A DNA stretch of 8,218 bases from the NCBI GenBank assembly GCA_947446625.1, contig CANFIE010000163.1:1-8218 (forward strand). The letters run 5' to 3'. Positions within the stretch are counted from its first letter, which is position 1; every line of letters starts with the position of its first letter. This document shows, piece after piece, positions 6,411-8,218 of this stretch. Position numbers and translations under genes: made by a program. The stretch is from Acetobacteraceae bacterium. GTDB taxonomy: Bacteria > Pseudomonadota > Alphaproteobacteria > Acetobacterales > Acetobacteraceae. Under the pieces are notes generated by a model that did not search any database, was not told the DNA's origin, and saw nothing but the letters and a program-made list of their open reading frames with translations.

Positions 6411-7217
6411 CTAAACCAGCGCCAGCACCCGCCCCGGGCCGCCGGTGCCGCCCGCCACCTTGGGCGCCCCGGCCACAATGGTGGCGCCCTTCGCCGGCAC
6501 CTCGCCCAGCCCCGCCGCGCATTCCAGCCCCCAGCGCCCGGCCCCCAGCCAGGCCGTGTGGAAGGCGAAATCCGCCGAGCCGCCATGGTCCAGCGAAAGG
6601 GTATCCACCGCCACGCCCACCACGCCGCGCGCCAGCAGCAGCGGCGCCACGTCGGGCCTGAATCCGGGGTAGCGCATCTTGCCGGCCGCATCGACATTGC
6701 GGAAGCGCGGCGTGGCCACATGCGCGTCCCACCCGCTGCGCAGCGCCACACAGGCGCCGGCCGGAATCCGGCCCTGGGCGCGCTCATGGGCCAGAATATC
6801 CTCGGGCCGCAGCTGGTAGTCGGCCTCGGCGGCGGCGCGCGCGCGCACATCCACCACCACCAGCGGGCAGACCAGCTGCGCCACCGGAATCATATCCACC
6901 GAGGCACCATTGGCGCTGAAATGCAGCGGCGCGTCGAAATGCGTGCCCACATGCTCGGCATAGCTCAGCCGGTTCATGTTGAAGCCGTCGCGCGCCATCG
7001 CCGCCACCGGCTCCACCGTCATCGCCGGCGTGCCGAAATAGGTCGGGAAGTCCGGCCGCAGCGTGTGGGTCAGGTCCACCACGCGGGAAAACCAGCTGGT
7101 CCGGGGTGCCGCCGCCTGGGCTGGCCCGGGCAGCGCGGCGGCGGCGGCCAATGCCGCCACAATGCCCCGCCGCCCCAGCCGGGCCGCCACTGTTCCCATC
7201 ACACAGGCGTCACACAT
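6411..7217 (-). CDS. Exported cyclase-family metal hydrolase (kynurenine formamidase-like)
   Basis: A 268-residue member of the cyclase family (PF04199 type), which includes bacterial kynurenine formamidase and other amide or lactone hydrolases that use divalent metal. The diagnostic motif HVGTHFDAPLHF is at 89-100, with His89, His93 and Asp95 as likely first-site ligands and His99 nearby. A later His220...Glu232 pair (HTAWLGAGRWGLE) matches the family's second metal-site motif. DLTHTL near residue 48 is the typical opening. The N-terminus (GRRGIVAALAAAAALPGPAQA) is a signal peptide with a twin arginine and a likely cut after AQA at about 36. The enzyme therefore probably acts in the periplasm, unlike cytoplasmic KynB. 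ATG 7217 is chosen because AGGGAGGG (7223-7230) lies 5 bases before it; an in-frame ATG at 7199 lacks a Shine-Dalgarno. It is the last gene of the SDR-cupin-cyclase operon, 22 bases after the cupin. The substrate is unknown. Confidence 0.88.
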   Translation of the reverse strand: MCDACVMGTVAARLGRRGIVAALAAAAALPGPAQAAAPRTSWFSRVVDLTHTLRPDFPTYFGTPAMTVEPVAAMARDGFNMNRLSYAEHVGTHFDAPLHFSANGASVDMIPVAQLVCPLVVVDVRARAAAEADYQLRPEDILAHERAQGRIPAGACVALRSGWDAHVATPRFRNVDAAGKMRYPGFRPDVAPLLLARGVVGVAVDTLSLDHGGSADFAFHTAWLGAGRWGLECAAGLGEVPAKGATIVAGAPKVAGGTGGPGRVLALV

Positions 7218-7222
7218 GGCGG

Positions 7223-7230
7223 CCCTCCCT
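7223..7230 (-). promoter_or_regulatory. Ribosome binding site of the cyclase gene
   Basis: AGGGAGGG on the minus strand, 5 bases before ATG 7217, supports the longer start that keeps the full signal peptide region. It lies in the 22-base gap after the cupin stop. Confidence 0.6.
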
Positions 7231-7239
7231 TGGCTTCCT

Positions 7240-7572
7240 TCAATCCACGATGAACAGCTTCACCCCGGTGGTGGTCGAAGACCGGTGCGCCGCATCGCCA
7301 AAGTCACTCACCTGGTAGCTCATGCCGGGCTTCAGGGTGAAGCGCCGGCCATCCTTCAGCTCGGTCTCCAACTCGCCCTCCAGCACGTACAGCACATGGC
7401 CGCGGTCGCACCAATGGTCGGCCAGGTAGCCCGGGGCGTATTCCACCTGGCGCACCCGCAGGTCGCCAATGGTCAGGGTGCGCCACAGCGCCTCGCCGGT
7501 TTCGCCCGGGTGGCGGGTTGGCGCCACCTGGCTCCAATCCGTCACGGTAAAGGGCAGGGTCGGGATCTTCAT
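7240..7572 (-). CDS. Small single-domain cupin, DHWC-motif family
   Basis: A 110-residue cytoplasmic cupin. It resembles the family known as DHCW-motif cupin-fold proteins, whose function is not established. The opening IPFTVTDW-like segment (here LPFTVTDWSQV) and HPGETGEALWRT are typical. The first cupin motif is YLADHWCDRGHVLYVLEGEL (Asp52, His53, Cys55, His59, Glu65), and the second is GMSYQV...AHRSSTTTGVKLFIVD (His96). The histidines and the glutamate could bind a metal. The length equals a complete single beta-barrel. The ATG at 7572 overlaps the TGA of the upstream SDR gene in ATGA, so translation is probably coupled; no strong Shine-Dalgarno is seen. The cyclase follows after 22 bases. 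The cupin could be a small metabolic enzyme or a sensor of the pathway's substrate; the sequence does not decide. Confidence 0.85.
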   Translation of the reverse strand: MKIPTLPFTVTDWSQVAPTRHPGETGEALWRTLTIGDLRVRQVEYAPGYLADHWCDRGHVLYVLEGELETELKDGRRFTLKPGMSYQVSDFGDAAHRSSTTTGVKLFIVD

Positions 7573-8218
7573 GCCAGCAGCTGCCCGCCATCCACAATGA
7601 TGGTCTGCCCGGTGACCCAGCGCGCCGCCGGGCTGGCCAGAAACAGCACCACCTCGGCCACTTCCTCGGGCGTGCCCAGGCGGCCGAAGGGAATGCTGTT
7701 GAGAATGGCATTGTACAGCGCCGGCGCCGCGGTCTTGCGCTGCTCCCAGCTGCCGCCCGGAAACTCGATGCTGCCCGGCGCCACGGCATTCACCCGCACG
7801 CCTTGGGGCGCATGCATGGCTGCCTGGCTGCTGGTGTAGTTGATCAGCAATGCCTTCACCGCCGCATAGGCCGGCGTGCGGGTGGAGGAACGATAGCCGC
7901 TGATGGAGGACACATTCACAATATTGCCCTTGCTGGCCAGCAGATGCGGCAGCGCCGCGTTGCTGGCCCGCACCGTCGCCATCACATCCACCGAAAGTGC
8001 GGCATGCCAGCCTTCCTCGGTATCGGTCATGCCGAAGCCCGAGGCATTGTTCACCAGCACATCAATGCCGCCCAGCGCCTTGGCCGCCTCGGCCACATAG
8101 GCCAGCACCGCCGGGCCGTCGCCCAGATCGCAGGCGCTGGCATGCACCGGGTGGCCCAGCGCGGCCAGTTCGGCCCGCGTCGCCTCCAGCGGGCCAGCGC
8201 TGCGGGCGCAGATGGAAA
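7569..8218 (-). CDS. Short-chain dehydrogenase/reductase (SDR), 5' end outside window
   Basis: An NAD(P)-dependent oxidoreductase of the classical SDR family; the last 215 residues are visible. The frame is open to the right edge of the window. A GTG at 8147 could be mistaken for the start, but the codons before it read SICARSAGPLEATRAELAALGHPV. This is the normal SDR second beta strand and following helix, so only the start and the first Gly-rich nucleotide loop are missing. Counting from 8147, visible motifs are DLGDG (7-11), LVNNASG (31-37), the catalytic Ser81 in NVSSISG, Tyr94 and Lys98 in YAAVK, VNAVAPGSIEFPGG (119-132), and the C-terminal GRLGTPEEVAEVVLFLAS...VTGQTIIVDGG. The Arg in CAR after strand two suggests NADP(H). 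The usual Asn of the catalytic tetrad appears as Asp54 (SVDVM), a variant I believe occurs in other SDRs. It is the first visible gene of the operon; its TGA overlaps the cupin ATG. Confidence 0.92.
   Translation of the reverse strand, partial: SICARSAGPLEATRAELAALGHPVHASACDLGDGPAVLAYVAEAAKALGGIDVLVNNASGFGMTDTEEGWHAALSVDVMATVRASNAALPHLLASKGNIVNVSSISGYRSSTRTPAYAAVKALLINYTSSQAAMHAPQGVRVNAVAPGSIEFPGGSWEQRKTAAPALYNAILNSIPFGRLGTPEEVAEVVLFLASPAARWVTGQTIIVDGGQLLA

Noticed and set aside
6399..6424. Inverted repeat TGGCG/CGCCA around the stop codons of the nuclease-like and cyclase genes
   Set aside because: Only 5 base pairs with a 16-base loop and no T-run; expected by chance in such GC-rich sequence.
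7063..7839. Plus-strand open frame across the cyclase, cupin and SDR genes
   Set aside because: It spans three well-supported minus-strand genes with conserved motifs; its own product has no recognisable features.
7569..8147. SDR gene starting at GTG 8147
   Set aside because: The in-frame codons upstream continue the SDR fold (CARSAGPLEATRAELAALG), so the gene runs off the window rather than starting here.
5579..8218. A defence island combining the nuclease-like gene with the SDR-cupin-cyclase operon
   Set aside because: The nuclease-like gene is on the opposite strand and converges on the operon, and none of the three operon families is a known defence component. Shared function is not supported.

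Overview
The window is GC-rich (about 70% by eye, strong preference for C or G at third positions) and looks like chromosomal DNA of an alphaproteobacterium, plausibly from the Rhodospirillales/Acetobacteraceae. This placement rests on composition and gene families only and is tentative. I see no rRNA, tRNA, insertion sequence, CRISPR array or replication origin.

Layout: eight protein genes, alternating in strand. (1) 1-1313 (+) is the 3' part of a gene for a probably exported protein of unknown function, built from repeating amphipathic strands. (2) 1336-3624 (-) is a MaeB-type malic enzyme with a C-terminal, probably non-catalytic, phosphotransacetylase-like domain. It ends in a compact intrinsic terminator whose loop contains the stop codon. 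(3) 3814-5094 (+) is an AmpG-like muropeptide permease, divergent from maeB across a roughly 190-base promoter region. (4) 5111-5452 (-) is a small DUF486 membrane protein with a TTG start behind a strong Shine-Dalgarno sequence. (5) 5579-6406 (+) is a soluble protein with a PD-(D/E)XK nuclease-like signature and visibly lower GC than its surroundings. (6-8) 6411-8218 (-) is a three-gene operon, read right to left: a short-chain dehydrogenase/reductase whose 5' end lies outside the window, a DHWC-motif cupin whose start overlaps the SDR stop (ATGA), and a signal-peptide-bearing cyclase/kynurenine-formamidase-like metal hydrolase.

How they work together: malic enzyme links the TCA cycle to pyruvate and NAD(P)H. 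AmpG imports anhydro-muropeptides for cell-wall recycling. These genes look like neighbours rather than partners. Only the SDR-cupin-cyclase group is a convincing operon. It may act on a small organic substrate, with the cyclase outside the cytoplasm, but the substrate cannot be read from the sequence. The best candidate for an undescribed or accessory function is the nuclease-like gene at 5579-6406, because of its composition and lack of a recognisable partner. I do not see a complete novel system in this window.
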